Source: Comamonas sp.
GTDB lineage: Bacteria > Pseudomonadota > Gammaproteobacteria > Burkholderiales > Burkholderiaceae_C
NCBI GenBank assembly: GCA_019236485.1
Contig: JAFAIY010000400.1
Span: 1-8,791 of the forward strand
Direction: 5' to 3'
Length of the DNA: 8,791 nt
Part shown: positions 1 to 8,672 of the stretch, in pieces
Layout of the letters: every line of letters starts with the position of its first letter
How positions within the stretch are numbered: the stretch's first letter is position 1
Position numbers and translations under genes: made by a program
Notes under the pieces: generated by a model
What the model was told of the DNA's origin: nothing
What the model saw: only the letters and a program-made list of their open reading frames with translations
Databases searched by the model: none

Positions 1-411
1 ATCACGCTGGCCGCGGTCTTCATCGCCCAGGCCACCAACACCCCGATCAGCATGTCCGACCTGCTGACCATTCTGGCCATCGCGCTGGTGACCTCCAAGG
101 GCGCTCACGGCGTGCCGGGCTCGGCCATCGTGGTGCTGGCCGCCACCCTGCATGCGATTCCCGCCATCCCGGCGATCGGTCTGGTGCTGGTGCTGTCGGT
201 GGACTGGTTCATGGGCATTGCACGCGCCCTGGGCAATCTGATCGGCAACTGCGTGGCCACCGTGGCCATCGCGGCCTGGGAAGGCGACATAGACCGCGAG
301 CGCGCCCATGCCGTGCTCGACGGCCGGGCCGAGCCGCGGACCGAAGAAGAAGCCGATGCATCTGCTAAGGTTCCGCCTGCCATCATCCCCGTCCCCCACT
401 CCAGCCACTGA
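1..411 (+). CDS. Dicarboxylate/amino acid:cation symporter (DAACS family, DctA-like), C-terminal part
   Basis: Reading frame 1 is open from the window edge to a TGA at 409-411, giving about 136 residues of a protein whose N-terminus lies outside. The family consists of inner-membrane carriers that take up C4-dicarboxylates or acidic amino acids with Na+ or H+. The visible part holds the last transport helices: a TSKGAHGVPGS segment (compare TSKGAAGVTGS in DctA), a VLAATL helix, then VDWFMGIARALGNLIGN. The last matches the family D-x-F-M-x3-R-x3-N-x2-GN pattern, whose Asp and Asn residues bind cation and substrate. The tail AHAVLDGRAEP resembles the C-terminus of E. coli DctA more than that of GltP, so a dicarboxylate substrate is more likely but not proven. 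The regulator gene starts 8 bases after the stop, suggesting co-transcription. Confidence 0.92.
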   Translation: MTLAAVFIAQATNTPISMSDLLTILAIALVTSKGAHGVPGSAIVVLAATLHAIPAIPAIGLVLVLSVDWFMGIARALGNLIGNCVATVAIAAWEGDIDRERAHAVLDGRAEPRTEEEADASAKVPPAIIPVPHSSH

Positions 412-419
412 ATCAAGCA

Positions 420-1124
420 ATGACTCCTGCCTCTCCACAGCACATCGCGGAACGCGTCGTCGAAGCCATACTGGCCCAGAAACTGGCGCCCGGCGAAAGG
501 CTGGGGGAGCAGGAGCTGGCCAACAACTTCGACGTCAGCCGCACCGTGGTGCGCGAAGCGCTGATGCAGCTGCAGGCCCGCGGCTTTGTCCAGGTCCAGG
601 CCCGCAAGGGCTGGTATGTGGTCCAGCCCTCGGCCGCCGAGGCCAAGGACGCTTTCTCCGCGCGGCGCATCATCGAGACCGGCATATTGCAGGAGGCCGG
701 CAAGCCGCTGCAGCGCGTCATCAGCCAGCTGCGCCGCCACATCGCCCAGGAGCAGCAGGCGATTGCCGGCGCGGACAACGCCATGCGCGCTTTTCTGCTC
801 GCGGATTTCCACGTCTGCCTGGCCGAGCAGATGGGCCACAGGCTGCTGGCCGACACGCTGCGCGACCTGACGGCGCGCACCACCCTCGCGGCCACGCTCT
901 ACCAGTCCACGCACAGCGCTAGCCAGTCCTGCGCCGAGCACGAGCGCATCGTGGCGGCCCTGGAGCGCGGCGACACCGAGGGCGCCAAGGCCTTGCTGCT
1001 GGAGCATATAGGCACGGTGGAGCGCTCGCTGGAAATCCGCGCGCCCGAAGCCTCGGACCCCGGCGACCGCCTGCGCGCCACGCTGGCGCCCGTGCTCAAA
1101 CAGAGCCCGCTGCCGCACAAATGA
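420..1124 (+). CDS. GntR-family transcriptional regulator with FCD ligand-binding domain
   Basis: A 234-residue protein, normal length for the FadR subfamily. Residues about 6-70 form the GntR winged helix: ERVVEAILAQKLAPGERLGE, then the helix-turn-helix LANNFDVSRTVVREALMQL, then a wing ending in GWYVVQP. Residues about 78-205 are the helical FCD effector domain. Candidate metal ligands are H131 (ADFHVCL), H174 (CAEHERI) and H196 (LLEHI). The Asp usually four residues before the first His is not in register (D129 is only two before H131), so metal binding may be altered. The ATG lies 8 bases after the upstream transporter stop with no clear Shine-Dalgarno, suggesting translational coupling. 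FCD regulators next to carboxylate transporters usually sense the transported acid or a derivative; that role here is inferred from context. A hairpin terminator starts right after the stop. Confidence 0.93.
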   Translation: MTPASPQHIAERVVEAILAQKLAPGERLGEQELANNFDVSRTVVREALMQLQARGFVQVQARKGWYVVQPSAAEAKDAFSARRIIETGILQEAGKPLQRVISQLRRHIAQEQQAIAGADNAMRAFLLADFHVCLAEQMGHRLLADTLRDLTARTTLAATLYQSTHSASQSCAEHERIVAALERGDTEGAKALLLEHIGTVERSLEIRAPEASDPGDRLRATLAPVLKQSPLPHK

Positions 1125-1150
1125 AAAAGCCAGGGCCTGCCCTGGCTTTT
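1125..1150. terminator. Bidirectional Rho-independent terminator between the FCD regulator and metH
   Basis: Perfect 11-bp inverted repeat, AAAAGCCAGGG (1125-1135) and CCCTGGCTTTT (1140-1150), around a 4-base loop. The stem starts one base after the regulator stop codon. It has A tracts on one side and T tracts on the other, so it can end transcripts from both strands: the regulator on plus and metH, which ends at 1184, on minus. Confidence 0.9.
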
Positions 1151-1183
1151 CTGCAGCTCGCGCTGCGTGACCTCTGACCGGAC

Positions 1184-3952
<2,769 letters not shown>

Positions 3953-3955
3953 CTG

Positions 3956-3999
3956 GCTCACCTGTATAAAAACCAAGGACAGAAGGAAAACAGGTGAGC
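3956..3999 (-). promoter_or_regulatory. metH ribosome binding site hidden in a 9-bp stem (riboswitch expression platform)
   Basis: On the minus strand GCTCACCTG (3999-3991) is exactly complementary to CAGGTGAGC (3964-3956), with a 26-base loop. The 3' arm contains the metH Shine-Dalgarno AGGTGA (3963-3958), five bases before the ATG. The 5' arm shares four bases (3999-3996) with the 3' strand of the SAH riboswitch pseudoknot. The full stem and the full pseudoknot therefore cannot both form. Inferred logic: ligand-bound pseudoknot weakens the stem, exposes the binding site and turns metH translation on, which agrees with the known ON behaviour of SAH riboswitches. No convincing intrinsic terminator lies in the leader. 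Confidence 0.72.
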
Positions 4000-4095
4000 G
4001 CCGTTGTCTGGGGACAGCCCGCGCGGGCGGGCTGCCGGCCCCAAGCCTGACGGCGGGTCGAGAGCTCAACCGGGCCGCTGCAGCGCTCCTTGGGG
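3996..4095 (-). ncRNA. S-adenosylhomocysteine (SAH) riboswitch aptamer, metH leader
   Basis: Read on the minus strand. P1 pairs CCCCAAG (4095-4089) with CTTGGGG (4045-4039), a perfect 7 bp. The conserved core GAGCGCTGC (4088-4080) follows P1. P2 pairs CGGC (4077-4074) with GCCG (4054-4051), then GGTTGA (4071-4066) with TCGACC (4061-4056) including one G-U, closed by loop GCTC. The conserved CAGG (4049-4046) joins P2 to the P1 3' strand. A GC-rich hairpin CAGCCCGC/GCGGGCTG (4034-4027 and 4022-4015) fills the linker. The pseudoknot pairs GAGCGC (4088-4083) with GCGCTC (4001-3996). From memory, the Ralstonia SAH aptamer has the same GAGCGCTGC, CAGGCT and GGCGCTCA elements in this order. P1 differs in sequence here but remains fully paired. 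Position upstream of metH fits the known gene set (ahcY, metH, metE). Confidence 0.88.
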
Positions 4096-4106
4096 CGAAG
4101 CCTTCC

Positions 4107-4112
4107 ATTCTA
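4107..4112 (-). promoter_or_regulatory. Possible -10 box of the metH leader promoter
   Basis: TAGAAT on the minus strand matches the -10 consensus at five of six positions. It would start transcription near 4100, just before the first riboswitch helix at 4095, which is where a leader start is expected. No good -35 box is seen at normal spacing: the nearest candidate, CGGACA (4131-4126), leaves only 13 bases. The call rests mainly on position. Confidence 0.3.
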
Positions 4113-4160
4113 AGACGAGGCCGCTTGTCCGCGCCCGGGCCAGACTACCGGCTCCCTGGG

Positions 4161-4327
4161 GTTCGCGCGCCGCAGCCGGCATGTATCGCGAATCCAGCTA
4201 TCGCGCTTCACATGCGGCAGCGCCTGCGGGCCCACGCAGCGGCGACCTGCCGGCCAGCGCCAAAGGGTCATATAAGGGCTTACCCTAGAATCCAACGTCC
4301 TCAAGAAGAACCGCCTGGAGAAGAGAA
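4161..4327 (+). promoter_or_regulatory. gltS upstream region with repeats
   Basis: Non-coding part of the 375-base metH-gltS gap that is not explained by the riboswitch. It holds two direct copies of TATCGCG (4184-4190 and 4199-4205, starts 15 bases apart) inside an inverted repeat GCATGT/ACATGC (4179-4184 and 4210-4215). A GC hairpin CTGCG/CGCAG and an AT-richer stretch with TATAAG (4271-4276) and TAGAAT (4286-4291) follow. Either AT element could be a -10 box, but neither has a recognisable -35. GGAG at 4317-4320, continued by AAGAGAA, is the likely gltS ribosome binding site. The operator role of the repeats is a guess. Confidence 0.35.
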
Positions 4328-5566
4328 ATGCACGTGAGCCTTGGTGCGTACTACACGCTTATTCTTGCCGTACTGGTGCTGATGCTGGGCAAGCTGCTGA
4401 CGCGGCATATCCGCCTGCTGCGCGACTTCAACATCCCCGAACCCGTCTCCGGCGGCCTGGTCGTGGCGGCCGTGATCTTTGCCCTGCACCGGTTCATGGG
4501 CCTGAACCTGAGCCTGGAGTCCGGCCTGCAGTCGGCCTTCATGCTGGTGTTCTTCTCCTCCATAGGCCTGAGCGCCAACTTTGCTAAGCTGCGCGAAGGC
4601 GGCAAGGGCCTGCTGGTCTTCCCGCTGCTGATCGCGGTCTTCATCCTGGTACAGAACGGCGTGGGCGTGGGCCTGGCCACGCTGCTGGGGCTGGACCCGC
4701 TGCTGGGCCTGGTGACGGGCTCCATCACGCTGGTCGGCGGCCACGGCACGGCCGGCGCCTGGGGCTCGGTGCTCGAGACCCAGTACGGCCTGAGCGGCGC
4801 CACCACGCTGGGCATTGCCTGCGCCACGTTCGGCCTGGTCATTGGCGGCCTGCTCGGCGGTCCGCTGGCCAAGCATCTGATCACCCGCCACCGGCTGGCC
4901 CGGCCGCTCACCGAGTCCGAGCAGCAGCAGGCCGACGCCACCACCGTGAGCGAGGGCAGCGCGGTGGCCAACTTCGAATCCCCCAGCCATGCGCCGCGCC
5001 TGATCACGGCCGATGCCGCGGTGGAGACCCTGGCCCTGTTTGCGGCCTGCCTGGCTTTTGCCGAATTCATGACCGGGCTGACCAAGGGCTCGGCCATACA
5101 GCTGCCCACCTTCGTCTGGGCGCTGGGCGGCGGCGTGGTGATCCGCAATCTGCTGGACCATGTGTTCGGCTTCAAGGTCTTCGACCGCGCCATCGACGTG
5201 TTCGGCAATGCCTCGCTGTCCATCTATCTGGCCATCGCCCTGCTGTCGCTCAAGCTCTGGGAACTCAGCGATCTGGCCGGCCCGCTGGTGGTCATTTTGC
5301 TCGCGCAGACCCTGCTCATGGCGCTGTACGCGAGCCTGGTGACCTTCCGCATCATGGGCAAGGACTACGACGCGGCCGTGCTGGCCGCCGGCCACTGCGG
5401 CTTCGGCATGGGCGCCACGCCCACGGCCGTGGCCAATATGCAGGCCATCACCAACCAGTACGGCCCGTCGCACAAGGCCTTCATCCTGGTGCCGCTGGTG
5501 GGCGCTTTCTTCATAGACATCACCAACGCCTTTGTGCTGCAGCTCTGGATCAGCTTTCTGCGCTGA
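4328..5566 (+). CDS. gltS: Sodium/glutamate symporter GltS
   Basis: A 412-residue inner-membrane carrier, close to the 401 residues of E. coli GltS. It imports glutamate with Na+. Hydrophobic segments run along the whole protein in two halves, separated by a hydrophilic loop at about 186-226. Each half contains the glycine-rich re-entrant motif typical of the family: VGGHGTAGAWG (136-146) and GHCGFGMGATPTAVANM (355-371). The N-terminal RDFNIPEPVSGGL segment (32-44) is also characteristic. The ATG follows a purine-rich GGAGAAGAGAA ribosome binding site. The gene diverges from metH and has its own 3' terminator, so it is probably monocistronic. No truncation or frameshift is seen. Confidence 0.95.
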   Translation: MHVSLGAYYTLILAVLVLMLGKLLTRHIRLLRDFNIPEPVSGGLVVAAVIFALHRFMGLNLSLESGLQSAFMLVFFSSIGLSANFAKLREGGKGLLVFPLLIAVFILVQNGVGVGLATLLGLDPLLGLVTGSITLVGGHGTAGAWGSVLETQYGLSGATTLGIACATFGLVIGGLLGGPLAKHLITRHRLARPLTESEQQQADATTVSEGSAVANFESPSHAPRLITADAAVETLALFAACLAFAEFMTGLTKGSAIQLPTFVWALGGGVVIRNLLDHVFGFKVFDRAIDVFGNASLSIYLAIALLSLKLWELSDLAGPLVVILLAQTLLMALYASLVTFRIMGKDYDAAVLAAGHCGFGMGATPTAVANMQAITNQYGPSHKAFILVPLVGAFFIDITNAFVLQLWISFLR

Positions 5567-5586
5567 TGCCAGCGCCGCAGCGCCAT

Positions 5587-5627
5587 AGAAAAAGCCTGTT
5601 CCGGCCACACCGGAACAGGCTTTTTCT
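5587..5627. terminator. Strong bidirectional terminator between gltS and the PACE gene
   Basis: Perfect 18-bp inverted repeat: the arm at 5587-5604 (AGAAAAAGCC then TGTTCCGG) pairs with 5610-5627 (CCGGAACAGG then CTTTTTCT) around the loop CCACA. The GC-rich core is flanked by A5 and T5 tracts. It can stop the plus-strand gltS transcript and the minus-strand efflux transcript, which converge here. Confidence 0.93.
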
Positions 5628-5649
5628 GCTGTCGACAACTGTAGGTAGC

Positions 5650-6174
5650 TTAGGCGCTCACACCCTGGGCCGATGCCGGCAGGCCGAACAGGCGGTCGAA
5701 CGCCCAGTTGAAGGCAAAGGTATAGACCATGAAGAACACCAGCAGACCGGCTTCCATGACGGCGGCTTCCCACAGCGAGATGCCGAACCACCAGGCCATC
5801 AGCGGGATCAGCATGGCGGCGATGCCACCTTCAAAGCCGATGGCGTGCACCACGCGGCGCAGCACGGAACGGCCCTTGACGCTCTGGCGCGATTCCCATT
5901 TCTCGAACAGGTAGTTGAAGCTCAGATTCCAGCAGATCGCGATCACCGAAGCTGCCACGGCCATGACACCGGAATCGCTGGCCTTCTGGCCGATGGCCAT
6001 GAAGATCAGACTGGAGACGATGATGGCAATGGTTTCGTACAGACCCACGTAGAGGATGCGACGCTTGGGGCCTTGAAGGCCCGAGGCCTTGGAGGGTGCC
6101 GCAAAGGCGGCGGTATTTTTGAGAGACGCGGCAGAGGAGGAAGCGGATGCCATCGCTGAGGCTTGTTGAGACAT
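5650..6174 (-). CDS. PACE-family multidrug efflux protein (bacterial transmembrane pair domain)
   Basis: A 174-residue membrane protein with two tandem transmembrane-pair repeats, the hallmark of PACE proteins such as Acinetobacter AceI, which export biocides such as chlorhexidine and related compounds by proton exchange. Repeat 1: RRILYVGLYETIAIIVSS (38-55) with E47, matching the essential AceI TM1 glutamate, then CWNLSFNYLFEKWE (81-94). Repeat 2: RRVVHAIGFEGGIAAML (106-122) with E115, then YTFAFNWAFDRLFG (151-164). Four helices are expected. AceI has about 144 residues; the extra length is an Ala/Ser-rich N-terminus of about 35 residues before the first helix. The start is uncertain: ATG at 6174 lacks a clear Shine-Dalgarno, as does a second in-frame ATG at 6153 that would shorten the protein by seven residues. 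The divergent LysR gene is the likely regulator. The true substrate is unknown. Confidence 0.9.
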   Translation of the reverse strand: MSQQASAMASASSSAASLKNTAAFAAPSKASGLQGPKRRILYVGLYETIAIIVSSLIFMAIGQKASDSGVMAVAASVIAICWNLSFNYLFEKWESRQSVKGRSVLRRVVHAIGFEGGIAAMLIPLMAWWFGISLWEAAVMEAGLLVFFMVYTFAFNWAFDRLFGLPASAQGVSA

Positions 6175-6194
6175 GGGCAGCAGTGTATGTTCTG

Positions 6195-6235
6195 AAAATT
6201 GAAGATAAAAGTCAGTTCCTTTCAATTTTTCTGAC
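6195..6235. promoter_or_regulatory. Divergent promoter/operator region with interlocking inverted repeats
   Basis: The 72 bases between the PACE and LysR starts are much more AT-rich than their surroundings. They hold a perfect 9-bp inverted repeat, AAAATTGAA (6195-6203) and TTCAATTTT (6221-6229), and a second interlocked one, GTCAG (6211-6215) and CTGAC (6231-6235). TCA-N7-TGA (6222-6234) fits the loose T-N11-A dyad of LysR-type sites. Binding by the adjacent LysR protein is inferred from position. I could not place convincing -35/-10 pairs for either gene. Confidence 0.55.
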
Positions 6236-6246
6236 AAGTCAAAACC

Positions 6247-7146
6247 ATGCCCTTCGCTGCCGACCAGATACCGCTGTTTCTCGCCGTGCTCGATGCGGGC
6301 TCCTTCTCGGCGGCCGCCCGCCAGCTGGGGCGCGTGCCTTCGGCCGTCAGCATGGCGATCGCCCAGCTCGAGGCCGAGCTGGACCTGCGACTGTTCGACC
6401 GCCGCGGACGCGAGCCCGTGCCCACCGCCGCGGCGCGCGCTCTGGAGCCTCAGGCGCGGCTGCTGGCCGAACAGCTGCAGCAGCTCAACTGGCAGGCCCA
6501 GGCCTTGCATGAAGGCCTGGAAGAGCGGTTGACCCTGGCCATCGCGCCCGAGCTGCTGGCCACACACTGGACCGGGCCGCTACACACACTGGTGCAGGAG
6601 TTTCCGGCCCTGCCCATCGAGGTGCTCGCCGCGCCCCAGGCCGATGCGCTGGAGCTGCTGCACGCGGGCCGGGCCCATCTGGCCCTGGTGTTCGAGCGCC
6701 CGGCCGTGGACGGGCGCGAAGGCTTCCAGGAAATGGGGCGCGAGACCCTGGTCGCCGTGATGGCGCCGCAGTTTGCGCCCTGGCAGCAGGCTCTGGCCGA
6801 GCACGGCCCGGGCGCGAAGCTGTCGGTGGAGCAGCTGGCCGCCACGCGCCAGGTCCTGGTCGCCAGCCGCGACCCGCAGCAGACCGATCCGCGCTTTGTG
6901 TTTGCGCGCCGGCTCTGGCGCACGGACAGCCACCAGGCCGCACTGGCCCTGATTTGCGCGGGCCTGGGCTGGGGCTGGCTGCCCAAGGGCCTGGTGGAAG
7001 CGCATATAGGCGCCGGCGCCCTGCTGGAGATTCCCGTGCAGAACCTGAGCAACGGCACCACGCTGTTTGTGGACTGGGTCTGGTCCAAGGAGCGCACCCA
7101 AGGCCTGGCCGCGCGCCGTTTTGTGCAGCTGCTGCGCGCGCGCTGA
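6247..7146 (+). CDS. LysR-type transcriptional regulator, probable regulator of the divergent PACE gene
   Basis: A 299-residue protein of standard LysR length. Residues about 5-64 form the winged helix-turn-helix: IPLFLAVLDAGSFSAAARQLG, then the recognition helix PSAVSMAIAQLEAELDLRLF, then DRRGREPVPT. A linker helix runs about 65-90. Residues about 91-295 match the two-lobed periplasmic-binding-like effector domain, including LLHAGRAHLALVFE and AALALICAGLGWGWLPKGLV. An in-frame TGA at 6232-6234 limits upstream extension, and the N-terminus fits LysR alignments, so ATG 6247 is favoured although no Shine-Dalgarno is visible. The gene is 72 bases from and divergent to the PACE gene, as in the AceR/AceI pair where the LysR protein activates efflux expression when substrate is present. 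The inducer here is unknown. Confidence 0.93.
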   Translation: MPFAADQIPLFLAVLDAGSFSAAARQLGRVPSAVSMAIAQLEAELDLRLFDRRGREPVPTAAARALEPQARLLAEQLQQLNWQAQALHEGLEERLTLAIAPELLATHWTGPLHTLVQEFPALPIEVLAAPQADALELLHAGRAHLALVFERPAVDGREGFQEMGRETLVAVMAPQFAPWQQALAEHGPGAKLSVEQLAATRQVLVASRDPQQTDPRFVFARRLWRTDSHQAALALICAGLGWGWLPKGLVEAHIGAGALLEIPVQNLSNGTTLFVDWVWSKERTQGLAARRFVQLLRAR

Positions 7147-7255
7147 GCAGGGTCCGGATGACGCTGTTTGCGCCGCGTAGGTGACAGCCACCCCAGATCG
7201 CGAACATGATGTCGGTGTTTTGCGCTATTCATTCCGCAGCACAGGAGTCCCAGCC

Positions 7256-8167
7256 ATGCCCCATCAGCCGGCCAATGCACCGAGTCCCTACCCCTTTGCG
7301 AGCCAGAACCCGGCCCTGCTCCAGCTCTGGCAGCGCTGGCAGCCGGGCGCAGCGCGCGACCATCGCGCGGCCCGCGCCGAGGCTGCGCCTCCCATCGATC
7401 TGCAGCAGTTCGACCCCGGAGCCAAGCCATTTTCCTCGGACCAGGGCAAGCAGGTCGACAAGGACCGAGTGAACCAGCTGGCCCTGGAGCTGGACGAGCT
7501 GCAGAACGTTTTTTACGCGGATCGCCGCTTCAAGCTGCTGGTCATACTCCAGGGCATGGACGCTGCCGGCAAGGACGGCACGCTGCGCGGCGTGTTCAGC
7601 CAGATGACGCCTCTGGGCGTGCGCACCGTGGGCTGGAAAGCCCCTACCGAGACCGAGAAGGCGCGCGACTATCTGTGGCGCATCCATCTGCAGATACCGG
7701 CCAACGGCGAAATCGTGGTCTTCAACCGCAGCCAGTACGAAGACGTGCTGGTGCCCGTGGTCAACCAGTGGATCACGCCCGAGCAGCAGGCCCAGCGCTA
7801 TGCGCAGATCAACGACTTCGAGCGCATGCTCAGCGAAACCGGCACCGTGGTCGTCAAGTTCATGCTGCACATCAGCAAGGAAGAGCAGCGCCGGCGCCTG
7901 CAGGAGCGCCTGGACGATCCCTGCAAGCACTGGAAGTTCGACGAGAACGACCTCAAGGTCCGGGCCCAGTGGGACGAATATCAGCGCTCCTACTCCAGCC
8001 TGCTGGCCGCCACCCATACGCCCTGGGCGCCCTGGACCATAGTCCCGGCCGACTCCAAGACCCATCGCAATCTGATGATCGCCACCCTGCTGCGCGAGGT
8101 GCTCGGCAATCTGGAGCTGCACTACCCGCCCGGCGCGCCGGCGCTGGACAAGATCAAGGTGAAGTGA
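7256..8167 (+). CDS. ppk2: Polyphosphate kinase 2 family protein (class III-like polyphosphate:nucleotide phosphotransferase)
   Basis: A 303-residue cytoplasmic P-loop kinase that transfers phosphate between polyphosphate and nucleotides. Walker A is GMDAAGKDG (100-108). The Walker B region is VFNRSQYEDVL (155-165). The lid, about 206-222, carries the basic run EEQRRRLQER. A conserved C-terminal segment WTIVPADSKTHRN spans 260-272. The GKDG and FNRSQYED forms resemble, from memory, class III PPK2 enzymes such as that of Meiothermus, which can phosphorylate AMP as well as ADP; classes I and II usually read GKGG. The class is an inference. ATG 7256 is chosen because AGGAG (7243-7247) lies 8 bases upstream; the open frame before it has no family similarity. 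The 109-base gap from the LysR gene suggests a separate promoter, though read-through is possible. Confidence 0.94.
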   Translation: MPHQPANAPSPYPFASQNPALLQLWQRWQPGAARDHRAARAEAAPPIDLQQFDPGAKPFSSDQGKQVDKDRVNQLALELDELQNVFYADRRFKLLVILQGMDAAGKDGTLRGVFSQMTPLGVRTVGWKAPTETEKARDYLWRIHLQIPANGEIVVFNRSQYEDVLVPVVNQWITPEQQAQRYAQINDFERMLSETGTVVVKFMLHISKEEQRRRLQERLDDPCKHWKFDENDLKVRAQWDEYQRSYSSLLAATHTPWAPWTIVPADSKTHRNLMIATLLREVLGNLELHYPPGAPALDKIKVK

Positions 8168-8181
8168 GGGCTGGGCTGGGC

Positions 8182-8204
8182 CAGGCCGGCCTGCACTACA
8201 GGCC
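8182..8204. repeat. Inverted repeats at the ppk2 / SnoaL-like convergence
   Basis: A 12-base perfect palindrome CAGGCCGGCCTG (8182-8193) overlaps a hairpin GGCCTG-CACTA-CAGGCC (8188-8204), which spans the stop codon of the minus-strand gene. No T tract follows on either strand, so this is not a standard intrinsic terminator. It may only slow polymerase or protect 3' ends. Confidence 0.4.
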
Positions 8205-8672
8205 GTAGTGCTCGCTGGTCTGGCCGCTGAGGGCTTTTTCCAACCGGTGCTGCATCAGCCAGCGGCCCCGGACCCGCTTGTAGCGCACGTCGTAATAGCC
8301 GGCCGCCGTACGCTGGCCGAAATGCTGCGCCGAGGCATTGAACAGGCCCAGCCACTGGAAATGCACGCGGCCATGGGCCTGGTCGCCATCTATGCGCAGA
8401 CGCGGCAGATGCATGAAGTGCAGGCCTTTGTAGATGGCATCGATCTGGGTGCAGAAATCGGCCAGTTGCCGGGTGCCCGTGTAGACCAGGCGCTGGCCGC
8501 TGCCCACGGCCGCAAGTTCGAACACGCCGTCCTCGGTAAACACCGCGGCCCAGCTGGCGGCATCGCCGGCATCCCAGGCGCGCGCATATTCGGCCTCCAG
8601 GTCCATGATGGCCAGGCGCGCCTCGGCCTGCTCCAGACGCGCCTCGAGGGCGGCGATTGATGTGTCGCTCAC
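8196..8672 (-). CDS. SnoaL/NTF2-like domain protein of unknown function
   Basis: A 158-residue protein with an alpha+beta cone fold signature. An N-terminal helix (IAALEARLEQAEARLAIMDL, about 6-25) leads into EYARAWDAGDAASWAAVFTEDGVFE (28-52), the typical opening of SnoaL-like domains. Strand segments follow around HFMHLPRLRIDGDQAHGRVHFQW (85-107) and GYYDVRYKRVRGRWLMQHR (125-143). The family includes ring-hydroxylating dioxygenase small subunits, dehydratases, isomerases and many uncharacterised proteins; nothing here fixes the reaction. H85 and H88 could line the pocket. The start is a GTG at 8672, chosen because GAGAG (8684-8680) lies 7 bases upstream. A TTG at 8756 would add 28 low-complexity residues with no ribosome binding site. 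The gene converges on ppk2 and its upstream neighbour is not visible. Confidence 0.82.
   Translation of the reverse strand: MSDTSIAALEARLEQAEARLAIMDLEAEYARAWDAGDAASWAAVFTEDGVFELAAVGSGQRLVYTGTRQLADFCTQIDAIYKGLHFMHLPRLRIDGDQAHGRVHFQWLGLFNASAQHFGQRTAAGYYDVRYKRVRGRWLMQHRLEKALSGQTSEHYGL

Noticed and set aside
105..1118. 337-residue minus-strand open frame opposite the symporter and GntR genes
   Set aside because: Antisense shadow of two well-supported genes; no domain similarity.
3953..4108. Longer metH start (GTG/ATG-like codons up to 4108)
   Set aside because: The extra 52 residues are the translated riboswitch leader, are Arg/Ala/Pro-rich and match no MetH sequence. The ATG at 3952 has a ribosome binding site.
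4110..4304. 64-residue minus-strand open frame in the metH-gltS gap
   Set aside because: No ribosome binding site, no family resemblance, and composition typical of random GC-rich sequence.
3953..4327. Cobalamin riboswitch, expected because MetH uses B12
   Set aside because: No B12-box-like GCCACTG element is present on the metH strand; the structure that is present fits the SAH class.
4301..5791. 496-residue minus-strand open frame opposite gltS
   Set aside because: Low-complexity Gln/Gly/His-rich translation, opposite a clear GltS, and it runs through the strong terminator at 5587-5627.
7147..7255. Pho box upstream of ppk2
   Set aside because: Only one CTGTCAC-like half site (minus strand, near 7182-7188) is present, without a second copy at 11-base spacing.
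7229..8122. 297-residue minus-strand open frame opposite ppk2
   Set aside because: Antisense shadow of the PPK2 gene, composed mainly of hydrophobic and His/Gln codons without a known motif.
8168..8204. Intrinsic terminator between ppk2 and the SnoaL-like gene
   Set aside because: GC inverted repeats are present but no T tract follows on either strand.
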